A stretch of 64,000 bases of DNA. It comes from Protula sp. h YS-2021. Lineage: Eukaryota > Annelida > Polychaeta > Sabellida > Serpulidae. The DNA lies in NCBI GenBank assembly GCA_949752745.1, contig OX457025.1:100694439-100758438 (forward strand). Direction: 5' to 3'. This document shows, one piece after another, positions 36,278-48,917 of this stretch. A program made the position numbers and the translations under genes. The notes below the pieces were generated by a model. That model was not told the origin of the DNA, did not search any database, and worked only from the letters and a program-made list of their open reading frames with translations. Every line of letters starts with the position of its first letter. Positions within the stretch are counted from its first letter, which is position 1.

Positions 36278-36364
36278 CCCTCCCTCCCTCCCTCCCTCCC
36301 TCCTTCCCTCCCTCCCTCCCTCCCTCCCTCCCTCCCTCCCTCCCTCCCTCCCTCCCTCCCTCCA
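36278..36364. repeat. (CCCT)n microsatellite
   Basis: About 21 CCCT units with one CTTC interruption near 36302. A pure polypyrimidine strand. Confidence 0.95.
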
Positions 36365-37914
36365 AGGGTAGTTGTCATCTCCTATCGATGAGACCTAAAG
36401 GGATATGCCCAACTAAAAACGCTGCTTTTAGCCATTGCACCGAGTGCGCCCCTTTTCTCACTTTCTTGGAGAAGGCCATCAATCAAATTTATATAGATTT
36501 TACAACCTTTAGATAAACGTCTTTCAGCGATGTGCGAAAGAACCAACTGAAGATAACACTTATGCAGCAAATTTGTATCCACACTGTGGGTCCAGCCTAG
36601 ACAAAAGAGTTGAAAGTAAAATGTGTGAAATCGGTTTTGTTTGAAGTGGCTAAATATAACATGCTGTTCAATGAGCTTCAATAGTCAATGTTTTGACAGG
36701 GTCAATCAAGCAACAATTAATAAAACACGTAGAATTTACAAGGAAGTTGGGCCGTTTTTAAAATTGTGATATTGTGATTTAAAGTTAAATTTTTATGCAA
36801 ACCCTTTTCAAACGGTCGTAAAAATGCTTTTAGTGTGGTTAGAAAGTAATTGTTAATTCATCGACCATTTTATTTTAACAAAATCTGTCAAAATGTTGAG
36901 TAAAAACGCTAAATAAGTACGCGAGGAACTGATGTTGCCTCGTTGAGCTCCAGAATCACAATGTAAATGGGAGGGGCTTAGGGCTGCTTTTATAGTCCTC
37001 GTTGGGCCTTTAAGCTGTCGCAGACTGTAAGTCCTTTGTACTTTAAGACAGCAAACCTTTCCCAAGTTTTTCATTGACCTAATCCACCTGGGTGTTTACG
37101 TTTGGGTGTGTTTTTGCACATGGGGTTTCACGTTTTGATTGGCTTAATCCACTTGCATTTTGTCGGTAGTATGATTTTTGCACGTGGCAGTTCACACATT
37201 TCACAGTCTATTGCTCGTGGCATATGGTAATTTTTTGCTGGTCAGCAAATATACACAAGTGAGAAGTAATGCTGAAAAGAGCTTATTGCTGACCACACCG
37301 TCCTCTAAGGGAAAAAACATAAAACCGCTAAAACTTTACGAAGACTAAAAGCACACCCTCTGCACAGTGGTTCAAGACAGTATCTCAGCACAGTGGCTCA
37401 GTGCAGTGGCTCAACACAATCTCATCATCAACGTTCTAATCTGAAAAGAGATAAAATTTCAGAAACAACACACAAACATCGGGAAATCTCGGGAGTTTTT
37501 AAGTCAAACACTGGTCAACGTTGCTTCAGAAACTTTCGTGACGAACACACTGATTAGCTGCCTGGTGATTCGCACGAAGGACCTAATAAGCTTTACGCGA
37601 TCAGGCCATCGGCAAAAGTAGAAGTGGTTGTCTTAAACAAGCTGTTTCCACTTGGACATGTGAGCTAAATCACCGAACAGCAATTGCCCCAAGACAATCA
37701 AAAGTGGGATCCGGCTAGTCCTATGAATAAAGGTGAACGCTAGGAAATAGAAACCTGCAGACAGCCTAGCAGAAGATCGGCACCCCCGGGTGAGCGACCC
37801 ATGAATGGCCAATCAACGAGCTTTACCTTTTCACACATGGGATTGTTCCAACAAGAGTTATTTATGCGCATGGAACTTCCGTTGTGCCCATTCAGTTAAA
37901 CGGTTTTTAAACAG
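36365..37914. other. Intergenic DNA with a dispersed-repeat copy
   Basis: 37060-37200 resembles 27215-27310 and itself contains a twofold repeat (TAATCCACCTG and TTTTTGCACATGG, then TAATCCACTTG and TTTTTGCACGTGG). 37378-37420 has GCACAGTGGCTCA repeated. No gene was seen. Confidence 0.45.
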
Positions 37915-38211
37915 GTTTTGTGCGGTGTAAATGCTTTAGACGTAGTTAGATGGAACCTAAACCAAAAAATCTCGCTTCTTCTCTCCAAATCACAGGCCCA
38001 CAGGCTAAATGGAGCGCAGCGTCAAAAGCGGCGACAGCACACAGTAAGGTGTAAACCTATGGTTAACCGTAGAGATGAAATAAAAAAATTGGTCTTCCCT
38101 CAGATATTGTATTTCAGTTGTGCTTCGGTCAAAAAGGAAGAGGATGATCATTGCAAGCATAGGTACAAAACAGCTACATTTTCACGTAATAATATCAATA
38201 TAATGCTGTAA
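37915..38211 (+). CDS. Possible exon, unidentified basic protein
   Basis: An open frame after TTTTTAAACAG runs to a stop at 38209. It contains VRCKPMVNRRDEIKK and FSCASVKKEEDDHC. A donor-like GTACAA at 38162 would end it in phase 2. A faint look of a cysteine-knot cytokine was considered and not accepted. Confidence 0.2.
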   Translation, partial: VLCGVNALDVVRWNLNQKISLLLSKSQAHRLNGAQRQKRRQHTVRCKPMVNRRDEIKKLVFPQILYFSCASVKKEEDDHCKHRYKTATFSRNNINIML

Positions 38212-39349
38212 ATATAACGTTAAGGATTTAATATGAATTTCAACCGATTTTATACAAAATGCTTATCTTTTTTGTTCTGCTGCTTCGTATAGTTCACGAG
38301 TCTTTCCAGTTCAACACTACTGTATATATTCAACAAAAATTACTCAAGGTTGATTGTTTCTGGCAGACTGTTTAGAAATGCAGCTCCAGGCTCACTGTAT
38401 CTTTTTACCCAATTTTGTGTCTTTTCCCATACACATGTCGCTCATAAAATGTATTTAATTTATTTAAATCTCTGTCAAAAGCAGCTATTTGATCGTTGTT
38501 TATTTATATAATATCGTTGACCTTTAATTTGTGAATTCAAACACTCTGCTTCCACAGTATGATTTGAGCCAAAGCATGGAGGCTGTTATTATTGGTTTGT
38601 TTACAGTACAACAAGTGGCACGAAGTACGCCCATAGTCCCGAGTCGAAATTATAACATAAAATGCCCGAATAAGAATTGTGAGGAATCAGAAGCAAAATT
38701 TCGAAAAATAACGTATTTCGTATATAATATGTGACATGAAATTACAAAGATGAAGATGTGCTTTAGTGTGAAATTTCTCGAGAGGAAGTGATACTTGTTA
38801 ACATTAATTTTACTATATCTGTAAGACTGAAAGAACAGAAAAGAAAAGAGAAAAACTACGCTAAGAAGTAAAAAAAGATGATGAAGAAACTCTTAAGATA
38901 TGTTGCCGTTACAACCTTTAGCATCACACTTTTATATATATTTAAGTGCAGCTAAACATTCAATATTTCAAAAAACACGTAATATACAGTTCGCTGTTTT
39001 TGCGCAGCCCATCGTACTTTCCCTCACTTGTTTAAGTACTTTGTATTCGACATAGATGTTTTGCCTATGTGAACACGTTTGTATAATTCTTTTATTATTA
39101 CAGTAGCAGAAAACATTTCGTTTCTCAATCTGAATTTATAAATGAAATAGTTAATGACTTTAAAAATTAAGTTTAATGCTGAATCTGTTACGCCAAAATA
39201 AACTTGAATTTGAAACTGTAGTGCGAGTAGTTTTGGCTCTTTTGCAGAAGTCTTGACAAGTGGTAAACTCTTATAAACGAGATCTTCTGGGATGTTTTCA
39301 TCAGTTGTTCATGTTTGAAGGGATGTCGGTGGATTACATATTGAATTTG
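38212..39349. other. AT-rich intergenic DNA with a weak exon candidate
   Basis: At about 38560-38734 a good acceptor (TCTGCTTCCACAG) leads into an open frame with CPNKNCEESEAKF and a stop at 38732. No family or partner exon was found. Confidence 0.3.
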
Positions 39350-40530
39350 TAAATTCCCAATAAAAATATTTACTTTTAGCTTTTGACAGATCTATTTGCC
39401 GACCACTTTTTAGACGGAATATGGTACTATTAAAATCTATGTTTGGTTGTTACTCTAACGGACCATTGCTTATTATGGGAAAACACTTCATTGCTGATTT
39501 AATTGAGTTTGGGATACCAAATATCTCAAGCAATTTTGTGCGTACTTGATATTTCACGCAAAAAAATTCCGTAGTTTATCCAAGAACCATCTTCTTTACA
39601 TAAGTCTTGACTAAATATAACTCCCTTTTCAAACCACTCCTTAATAAAAAGTCACTTTCCCTCTTAATTTTCCCCCAAAATTAAATTAGCACTAAAAAAA
39701 TCCACTCAACACAATCAGAGACTTTCTTAAAAATATAGCTGCAGCAACACTCCTGGAAGGTTTTGGTTGTCATATAATTCAACGATATCTTCGATAAACC
39801 TAATGTTCTCCCCTATGAATCTGCCTTTGATGAATCCTGTCTGGTCCGGGTAAATAATTGACTGGATGTGTTTTTCAATACGCTTATCTAGACCTTTGTA
39901 AGGATTTTGTAATCCGTGTTTAATAGAGACACTGGTCTCCAATTTTTATTTAGTTTCTTGTCTTTTCCGGCTTTTTCTAACAGCAGGATTACCCCTCTCC
40001 GTTGTGAGAGTGAGAGCTCACCTTTATCTTGTGCATAGTTTAAGCATTAGACAAGTTTTGTGTCTATTTGTTGCCAAAATTCCAAATAAAACTCTACTGT
40101 AAGGCCGTCACACCCAGGAGATTTATTCAGCTTGAAATCTCTTAAGGCACCTTTACATTCCTGTAAGGTCAGGGCTCCTTCACATTGTTCTAGCTGGGTT
40201 TGGTTCAGTATTTGTTTCATGGTAATTACATTTAAGAAATGCTCAGTATCTGGATTACTATGTGAAGTGTAAAGCGATAAAAAAGTTACAGTTCATTTAA
40301 TATCATTTTGGGATTTTGAATTATACCTTTATCTGTTGATAACAATTTGACCGTTTTCTTTTCATAGAGAAATTTTGACTGTTTGAGAAAGAATTCATTA
40401 CTTTCTTCATTGTGTTCTATGTTTTGGATTTTGGATCTTACCCATGCCCCTCTTGCCCTTTCAGTTTCGAAGGATTCCAGTTCTATTTTTAATTCGCTAA
40501 GATACACTTTTCCCCTTCGCTGACTAAGGT
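39350..40530 (-). pseudogene. Decayed L1/Tx1-like non-LTR reverse transcriptase
   Basis: On the minus strand, in several frames, successive landmarks of this reverse transcriptase appear in order: ERARGAWVRSKIQ and FFLKQSKFLYEKKTVK (linker before RT), ALRDFKLNKSPGCDGLTVEF, WRPVSLLNTDYKIL, then PDQTGFIKGRFIGENIRFIE, then a (D)FEK-like segment. The catalytic YxDD region is not seen, and a C-terminal-like piece (YFYWEFTNSICNPPTSL) follows too soon, so a large internal part is missing. Stops and frameshifts make it non-functional. Confidence 0.8.
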
Positions 40531-43125
40531 ATTGTGATTTTTTTGCTCAATATAGTCTATTTTGCATTAGTGTTTAAAGCATCTTCTTTGGCCCTCTTTT
40601 CTTTTGCCCTGGTTTTGCTACAGTATCTCAAATATTCCAGCTGTATTCTGAAAGCAAACAAAGAAAACAAGGCATTGCATTATAAAATACATATTGTCGT
40701 TTCTAGCAAGATTTACTTTGTCATTGTTTAGCTTCTAAAACTTAACAGCTCAAATACCACAGGATCACATAATAGGATTTTGCAAAGAAACATTATCGTT
40801 GTCAATATTGTGTTTTACTGCGACTTTACTTTTCTTCTGTTTGTCATTCCTGAGACATTTTAAAGAGAAAAACAATGTTTTACCGTTTCCAGTTTCATAA
40901 ACAACGTTACTTCACACATTTTGCCGGTTTCTCTGGTAGAATACACCTGAAATATTTCACTTTAAGTTCTCTTTGATGTCTCAGATATGCTATTATATAT
41001 TATCATTGCGAATATCCAAGATACTCAACAGTATTTTACTGTTCAGCCTAACTGGCTGCCATGGGCAAGGGCGAGGTCAGCCGCATTCGATTATTAATAT
41101 TTGTGGGATATGTCGAGCTTTCTCGTGGCTTGTGCAAATCATTACCGTAAATGACTTTATTGTCGGCCTACATTCCCTCTTAATATCCATCTGCATACGA
41201 TACTCCTGTTGCAATGAAATCTTTTGCATCAAAGGAACAAAACTACAACTATTTATATAATAGATAATTACAGATATTGCAATTCTAAAACCCATGTCTA
41301 GATTGTTATTTATGAATGACACGCCAGTACCCCGAAGTTACACCAAGGTCAGTAATAGTGATTCATTTAGTCCTGACTAAATCGTGTTATAATTCTACAC
41401 GGGACAAAAATCTGATGGTACTTTCGATGATCGCTTAAGCCATTGATTTATGAAGATAACATAAGTACTACGTGGCAGGAGATCCTTAGAACAAGCGTTC
41501 CTGTTTCATGCTCCAAGTTTTATAACGCTTGACGGCGGCGTTAGAACTTTCAGCATAAGAAACACAAACACATATATGCGAGGAAGAAATCTGTTGCATA
41601 AACATTGGATTATCTAAGAGAAACATTTTAACGCTCACATTTCAATTAATTGAATATGTACACATGACCCCAATAAATCTTATTTCCGATTTGGAAATTA
41701 ATATTCCTTCCAGAAAGAATGAAATCCTACAATTATTTATATAAATTATACCGTTGTTATTTTATCTTAAGATCTTTCTCAGAAAACAATAGTGCAACAA
41801 TAACTTTTTAATTTTTTGTAATCCTATCAAAAATACTGAGATAACAATAAAAACGAATTAGCATAATTAATTGCTGCCAGTCAAAGGGTTTCCAAAAATG
41901 AATTGTTGGAGGAATGAAGATTAGTGTTCCAGCTGCAGGTGGCCTAAATAAAGTGCAATCATTGAGCACAGTTATAATCCCACCCACACATGGTTCCCTT
42001 GACAGTGAAGGAATAATCACACACACACCACTTAATACAATGTGTGGCGGCTTAAGAAGACAACGAGGTAGTGAAGACTCTTTTATTCAAAAAACGTAGA
42101 ACTCGAGAACAAAAGGTCGTCTGAAACATCATGAAAATAACATTAAATCTTTTGTCCGAAACCCATGTTAAACTAATGGACAAAAGTCAACAAATTCATT
42201 ACACTGGTGTAAATGCATTCTACTTACATAAATAATAAAGAGCAAAAATACTAATACACGACTTCGCATTACATGGCTGCTCGTGCAGCATAATTACGCA
42301 GTACAAGAAAAGTACAAGATTAATATATTTACCAACTATCGCTCGCCCATGATCCTCAAAGCAGCATGGCACTTGATACTACCGTGAACTAACAAACAAC
42401 TGAGGCCAAGCATGAAAAATCATGGCTTTTAATAAGAGGTTACACGTGGAATGTAGGCTCGGGCCAAAAGAACACTTGATTAATAACCCTGCATACGGTG
42501 GGAACACATGTTGAATGATCCCGCATCCAAAAGTAAGCACAACCTAAAATCGCGTTTTCAAGAAACTTCAGTATGAGTATCAAAGACACTTGTGTTCGTT
42601 ACACAATGAGTTGCAAATACTTGCCTTAATATGTTTCATACCAATGTAACAATAAGAATAATAGAAAAATATCGTTTTTCAGGGGAATCTCGGTGCGAGA
42701 ATATGCGTCCCAATAAGAACTTTCGGTACACATTACAGAACACATAAACCCGACCTGGTGTAAGACTTGACCTTAAGGTGCCTCTATCAATCTAGTTGGT
42801 GCTTGTTATGACATACGTGTGAAGATCATCTTTCCATTCTCTATTATAACAGCGCCCTCAGTCTTGATGTATATTCTAGTTACGGTTGTATATACTTTAC
42901 TTAGGAAATTAGTAACCCGGTTTAGTTTCTGAAAAAAACCGACTTGATTTCATTCCCGGACACACTTGAAATATTTAAGAATGTGGTCTAGTTCGTGTTT
43001 AGTTCGTGTCCGTCAAGACAAACCCTGGAAATAAGAAACACGCCTAACAAGGACACGGTCTGGCTAGTGGAGAAAAAAAAGAGTGCATCTATTATAAAGA
43101 ACCTTGCTTTAACACACATTTATCA
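40531..43125. other. AT-rich intergenic DNA
   Basis: About 2.6 kb with no convincing gene, RNA or repeat. Open frames are short and lack splice support. Confidence 0.45.
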
Positions 43126-43661
43126 TACACATTCATCACGTACTCATTCATAATGTACTCATTCATAATACTCATTCATAATACACATTCACAATGCACT
43201 CTATGGTTTAGGGTTAGGCTGCCCATACCGGGGCTCGAACCACCAACCTTCCGGGCATGGGTCCGACCAAGAGTCCCACGCTACCCAACTGATCTATTCC
43301 GGACTGAACCAAAATGTATTGTGAAAACATGCTATATAAGGCTATAATGCACACATTCATGTCTGGTCCAAAAACCCCCATGCTAAAGTAGTGGGAAAAT
43401 GGTGGTTCTAGACCAAGTTTAATAAATGTAGTTTTTGAAAAACATATGATGTGTAAAATAAGTTTTAGCATTTTACCATGCTACATATTCGAATGTTCTA
43501 AAGTTATAGTAGAGAGAAAATGGTGGTTCTAGACCAACTTTAACAAATAAGTTTTTGACAACATATGAAATATAAAATAAGTTTTAGCATTTTAGCATGC
43601 TACTTATTCAAATGTTCTAAAGTCATAGTTGTGTTATGAATGAGTGCGTGATGAATGTATA
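43126..43661. repeat. Repeat cluster: inverted arms and 121-bp doublet
   Basis: CATTCATCACGTACTCATTC near 43132 recurs inverted at 43634-43661 (ATGAATGAGTGCGTGATGAA). Between the arms, a unit with AAAATGGTGGTTCTAGACCA is doubled with a period of 121 bp (43396 and 43517), and a tRNA-like element lies at 43221-43304. Confidence 0.65.
43221..43304 (-). repeat. tRNA-like element 1
   Basis: Minus strand: an acceptor-like GTCCGGA that can mostly pair with TATGGGC, AGATCAGTTGGGTAGCG (A-box-like) and GGTTCGAGCCC (B-box). The anticodon region is TGGGACTCTTGGTCGGACCCA, a stem closing an oversized loop. It is a relative of element 2. Confidence 0.55.
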
Positions 43662-43715
43662 CGTTATGGCCTAGGGGGGAATCTGAAGGTATGATAGACA
43701 GAAGGTGAAAGTGTT

Positions 43716-43800
43716 GCCCGAGGGCGGGATCGAACCACCAACCTTCCGACCATGGGTCCGCTTATGAGTCCCATGCTCTACCAAGTGAGCCATGCGGGAC
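43716..43800 (-). repeat. tRNA-like element 2 with enlarged anticodon loop
   Basis: Minus strand: a perfect D-stem (GCTC, loop ACTTGGTA, GAGC), a T-arm GGTGG-TTCGATC-CCGCC that pairs fully allowing one G-T, and a partly pairing acceptor stem. The anticodon stem ATGGG/CCCAT encloses 13 bases containing CTCATAA, the loop typical of tRNA-Met. With a 13-base loop and a long variable region it is unlikely to be a normal tRNA. It shares this layout with element 1, so this is a repeat family. Confidence 0.6.
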
Positions 43801-43844
43801 GTAAGGTTAATGTTCGGGAAAACATTCCTCATATAGGGTTAGGG

Positions 43845-44120
43845 TCACATGACTGATGATTGATAGGTCACGTGACTGATGACGTCACGATGATTGACAG
43901 ATGACTTAGGGTTTTACTGCTTAGGAGAGTCTTAGTATGATGTCATGACGTCATTATGACGTCATGATAACGTCTTTATAACGTCATGATGATGCCATTA
44001 TAACGTCATGATGACGCTATTGAAATGGGCGCGCGCTCTATCAATCACCATCTGTTCCAGAACCCCCATGGGCATTCCAGCACACTCTATGACGTCATTA
44101 TAACGTCACTTCATGTTCCA
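43845..44120. promoter_or_regulatory. Cluster of TGACGTCA-type palindromes
   Basis: TGACGTCA or close variants occur repeatedly (near 43878, 43939, 43949 and 44090, with many ATAACGTCATGATGA-type half-copies). It looks like a degenerate 16-20-bp tandem repeat whose core equals the CRE consensus bound by CREB/ATF factors. Binding is not shown. Confidence 0.5.
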
Positions 44121-44141
44121 GAACTGTCGTTTTCCAACTAC

Positions 44142-44220
44142 TGATGGGGTCACATCTTTTTTTTTTATTTTCTTTGGTATCGATTTTTACATTTACCCCT
44201 GTAAATACTGCAAACAACAT
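44142..44220 (+). repeat. Dispersed repeat, copy 1
   Basis: GGGGTCACATCTTTT, TTATTTTCTTTGGTA and ACCCCTGTAAATACTGCA occur here and, in the same order and orientation, at 46138-46216. Confidence 0.8.
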
Positions 44221-45765
44221 TGTGCTCACAACAGACTGAAACATACACACACACAGAACTACACACTACATGTTTACCCTTGGTCTGCGAGACATAACAA
44301 ATGTTTTCTGGTGCTTTAGTTACAGCAAACCTTCACAACTGAAATGTTCTTTTTATTATTTTATTGTTCACGATGAACAAAAAGACTTTAATATGTCTTT
44401 TTTAATTTATCAAGATCTAAATTTTATAGCTTATATTTGTATTTGTTTTGGGCTAGGGTCATTTAATGTAAATACGTCTGCCCATCCAAATAATATTTTT
44501 TTATTTATATTTTTTACACTATCCTCCGAAGACCAAGATACCTAATTTTCTACTGAACTTGTAATTGTCATCACTCACCAGGTTGTTATGTCACTTAGAT
44601 CAATGCTGCAATCTGATTGGTTGATTTGTTTCCTGCTGGAAATGACCTTCTATAAGTTAAATTCATGCAATATCATTATTCATCTACATCAAGACGATAT
44701 GGAAATGTTATTATCATATGACTCAAGAGAATGCTGCAATCTGATTGGTTGCTTTCAAGACTATAATTTGTCATTGTTGACCAGAACACAAAGTCCATAG
44801 ATATCGCAGTTAGTTGTAATCAAAACAGCAAGTCATGCAACAAAGCATATATTGGCTTTATTTCGAGTCAACATGTTACTGACCAGAAAGGGGGAACATG
44901 TTCACCTAATGTTGATCTAATAACTCAACAGATCAATATTTTCGTATCTGGTCAATATTACCTTTATATTTACTTGAAAATATTCAATATCTGCTAATTA
45001 TTCTTGCTACAAGTTTTCCAAATGATAATAAGTAATTGCTACCGACGTTTTAATATGGCACATTGTAATCCAAGTTGAAATTTTCTCTTCATTACAAAGA
45101 AAATATTATTTCCGGCAAACTGTCAAATTTTGGAGACTTAAAACAAGGTGGCTGGATATCTAGACTATTTACAAAATGGCTGACTGAACCAGAGTTTACA
45201 AAATGCCTGACAAGTAATTTGTAAACTGCCTGATCAACAGTTGGCCTGTAACATATACTGACACAGGCTGGTTACAACTCGACCGGAAGGCAGGTAGATC
45301 ACAAACCATGCGGTGGGGGAATAAAATATCTTTTTTTTTTTTAATGGTGGGGGGGGGGGGGAATCAGACTTGGGACATTTAACAGGAAACAAGTATAATT
45401 TTCCTCTTTTTTAAAACATATATTTGATTAGGATTTTTAGTTTCTGCCTGATGTTATTGAAATGATAAAAAGTTGGTGTTTTCTCGATCGGTTCAGCAAA
45501 CGAAGCAGTTTTGCTCCATTAACAGGACACACAAGATACTGAAGCGAGTTGAGGGAAGTGAGTTCGCGTGTACTTAAAACGTGTTACCGGTCAGTGGATT
45601 TTTTTTGAAAACAAGGTGTGCACTTAAGTCTAAACTGATTCTCTCTCTTTTTAGTACCAAAGTCCCCTCCCCCCCTCCCCCCTCCCCCCATTGTATTTAC
45701 AAAATGAAAACAACTTTCACATATTCATACGTTTATTATATTTGGCTGTATTGAGCTATTTATAA
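44221..45765. other. AT-rich intergenic DNA
   Basis: ATGCTGCAATCTGATTGGTT occurs twice (near 44601 and 44731), and T- and G-runs lie at 45331-45362. No gene was seen. Confidence 0.45.
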
Positions 45766-45966
45766 CCAGCTCTGCACGTGTGACCACCCAGCTCTGCACG
45801 TGTGACCACAAAGCGCTGTACATGTGATCACCCAGCTCTGCACGTGTGACCACCCAGCGCTGCACGTGTGACCACCCAGCGCTGCACGTGTGACCACCCA
45901 GCTCAGCACGTGTGACCACCCAGCGCTGCACGTGTGACCACCCAGCTCTGCACGTGTTACCACCCA
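45766..45966. repeat. 22-bp minisatellite, nine units
   Basis: Unit CTCTGCACGTGTGACCACCC plus AG, with a few substitutions. Each unit carries the E-box CACGTG. Confidence 0.95.
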
Positions 45967-46137
45967 GTCACATGCACCTGGAATTGCTTCTTTAACAAAA
46001 TACCATAAGACAAACAACTCTAAACAAATCTTAACAGTCAAATTCATGAACAATATCAAAGCTGTGGATACATGCACAGGCTATATGCCACGTGATCAAC
46101 ACGTGACAACGGCCTCGTCTTCGTATTGGCTGGCAAG

Positions 46138-46216
46138 ATGGGGGTCACATCTTTTGTTTTATTTTCTTTGGTAGCGAGATTTTTGACATTAACCCCTGTA
46201 AATACTGCACTCACCT
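46138..46216 (+). repeat. Dispersed repeat, copy 2
   Basis: Second copy of the 79-bp segment at 44142-44220, about 2 kb downstream. Confidence 0.8.
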
Positions 46217-46427
46217 GACAGACACCGTGATTAATACACAACAGCAACCTTCAGCTAGAACATCAACAATCGAAGTTTTATTTATGAAGCGCAGTTTTTT
46301 TTATCAATACATCAATTTAAAGCATTAAGCATTTTTCATACAGAATGACCCCTGGGTGTGTGGGGGGGAGGGGCAGGGGTGACTAGAAGCGAGTCTTCTT
46401 GCAAAAGGCCATATGTCCTTTGAACTT

Positions 46428-46531
46428 CAGCCTCAGTCATACACGAGCACTCAGCCTCAGTCAAACACGAGCACTCAGCCTCAGTCAAACACGAGCACTC
46501 AGCCTCAGTCAAACACGAGCACTCCCAGCCC
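46428..46531. repeat. 24-bp minisatellite, about four units
   Basis: Unit CAGCCTCAGTCAAACACGAG plus CACT. Confidence 0.95.
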
Positions 46532-46852
46532 AGTCACAGTAAAACTGGACCTTAATTTCTGCTCAAAATTTTCTCAGTTTTAAAACTGATACATTTAGTT
46601 ACTATTATTTGTTACTATTATTTATCATTTACATGTATATATTTATGTGTTATTTATTTATATGTTATTGATTTATTATTAATGTATGATTTATTTAGTA
46701 CTATTACTTTTTTATGACCTTGTTGTTTTCATTACTTGAGATATAAAACCACGGTCAGATGCCGCTTATGACAACGCGGACAGATCTAGGAAATATAAGA
46801 GAACTGCTAACACATGAACACACACAATGACGGCTGGAAAGGGCTGTGCTAC
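46532..46852. other. AT-rich spacer between arrays
   Basis: Runs of TTATTTAT words; no gene. Confidence 0.5.
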
Positions 46853-48917
46853 GGGCATCACATCAGTTATAGGAGATCCAGCAATTGTGATCATTTGTGA
46901 CGAGCACCACATCAGTTAAAGAACAGCCACAAGTGTGATCATTTGTGACGAGTACCACGTCAGTTATAGAACATCCACAAGTGTGACCATTTGTGACGAG
47001 CACCACATCAGTTATAGAACAGCCACAAGTGTGACCATTTGTGACGAGCACCACATCAGTTACAGAACATCCACAAGTGTGATCATTTGTGACGGGGACC
47101 ACATCAGTTAAAGAACAGCCACAAGTGTGATCATTTGTGACGAGTACCACGTCAGTTATAGAACATCCACAAGTGTGATCATTTGTGACGAGCACCACAT
47201 CAGTTAGAGAACATCCACAAGTGTGATCATTTGTGACGAGTACCACGTCAGTTATAGAACATCCACAAGTGTGATCATTTGTGACGAGCACCACATCAGT
47301 TAGAGAACATCCACAAGTGTGATCATTTGTGACGAGTACCACGTCAGTTATAGAACATCCACAAGTGTGATCATTTGTGACGGGCACCACATCAGTTACA
47401 GAACAGCCACAAGTGTGACCATTTGTGACGAGCACCACATCAGTTACAGAACATCCACAAGTGTGATCATTTGTGACGGGCACCACATCAGTTATAGAAC
47501 AGCCACAAGTGTGACCATTTGTGACGAGCACCACATCAGTTACAGAACATCCACAAGTGTGATCATTTGTGACGGGCACCACATCAGTTATAGAACAGCC
47601 ACAAGTGTGACCATTTGTGACGGGCACCACATCAGTTACAGAACATCCACAAGTGTGATTATTTGTGACGGGCACCACATCAGTTATAGAACAGCCACAA
47701 GTGTGACCATTTGTGACAAGCAAAACATCAGTTACAGAACATCCACAAGTGTGATCATTTGTGACGGGCACCACATCAGTTATAGAACAGCCACAAGTGT
47801 GACCATTTGTGACGAGCACCACATCAGTTACAGAACATCCACAAGTGTGATCATTTGTGACGAGCACCACATCAGTTACAGAACATCCACAAGTGTGACC
47901 ATTTGTGACGAGCACCACATCAGTTATAGAACAGCCACAAGTGTGATCATTTGTGACGAGCACCACATCAGTAACAGAACATCCACAAGTGTGATCGTTT
48001 GTGACGGGCACCACATCAGTTATAGAACAGCCACAAGTGTGATCATTTGTGACGAGCACCACATCAGTTACAGAACATCCACAAGTGTGATCATTAGTGA
48101 CGAGCACCACATCAGTTAGAGAACATCCACAAGTGTGACCATTTGTGACGAGCACCACATCAGTTATAGAACAGCCACAAGTGTGACCATTTGTGACGAG
48201 CACCACATCAGTTACAGAACATCCACAAGTGTGATCATTTGTGACGAGCACCACATCAGCTACAGAACATCCACAAGTGTGACCATTTGTGACGAGCACC
48301 ACATCAGTTATAGAACAGCCACAAGTGTGATCATTTGTGACGAGCACCACATCAGTTACAGAACATCCACAAGTGTGATCATTTGTGACGGGCACCACAT
48401 CAGTTATAGAACAGCCACAAGTGTGACCATTTGTGACGAGCACCACATCAGTTACAGAACATCCACAAGTGTGATCATTTGTGACGAGCACCACATCAGT
48501 TACAGAACATCAACAAGTGTGACCATTTGTGACGAGCACCACATCAGTTATAGAACAGCCACAAGTGTGACCATTTGTGACGAGCACCACATCAGTTACA
48601 GAACATCCACAAGTGTGATCACTGGTGACGGGCACCACATCAGTTAGAGAACATCCACAAGTGTGATCATTTGTGACGGGCACCACATCAGTTAGAGAAC
48701 ATCCACAAGTGTGACCATTTGTGACGAGCACCACATCAGTTAGAGAACATCCACAAGTGTGACCATTTGTGACGAGCACCACATCAGTTATAGAACAGCC
48801 ACAAGTGTGACCATTTGTGACGAGCACCACATCAGTTATAGAACAGCCACAAGTGTGACCATTTGTGACGGGCACCACATCAGTTATACAGCATCCAGCA
48901 AGTACAATCATTTGACA
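46853..48917. repeat. 48-bp minisatellite, about 43 units
   Basis: Unit: CATTTGTGACGAGCACCACA, TCAGTTATAGAACAGCCACA, AGTGTGAC. Variation is confined to a few positions (ATA/ACA/AGA, CATCC/CAGCC, GATCA/GACCA, GAG/GGG). 48 is a multiple of three and the unit lacks stops, so long frames exist on both strands (543 codons on minus, 16-residue repeat). The edge units are diverged, as in an array that grows from the middle. I read it as a minisatellite, not a gene. Confidence 0.95.

Noticed and set aside
37915..38211. IL-17-like cytokine exon
   Set aside because: Only a vague spacing of Cys and a CKPMV word; the conserved Trp and paired Cys pattern of the family is not present.
43221..43800. Two functional tRNA genes
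   Set aside because: The anticodon loop is oversized, the variable region is too long, and T-arm pairing is poor in element 1. Better explained as a repeat family.
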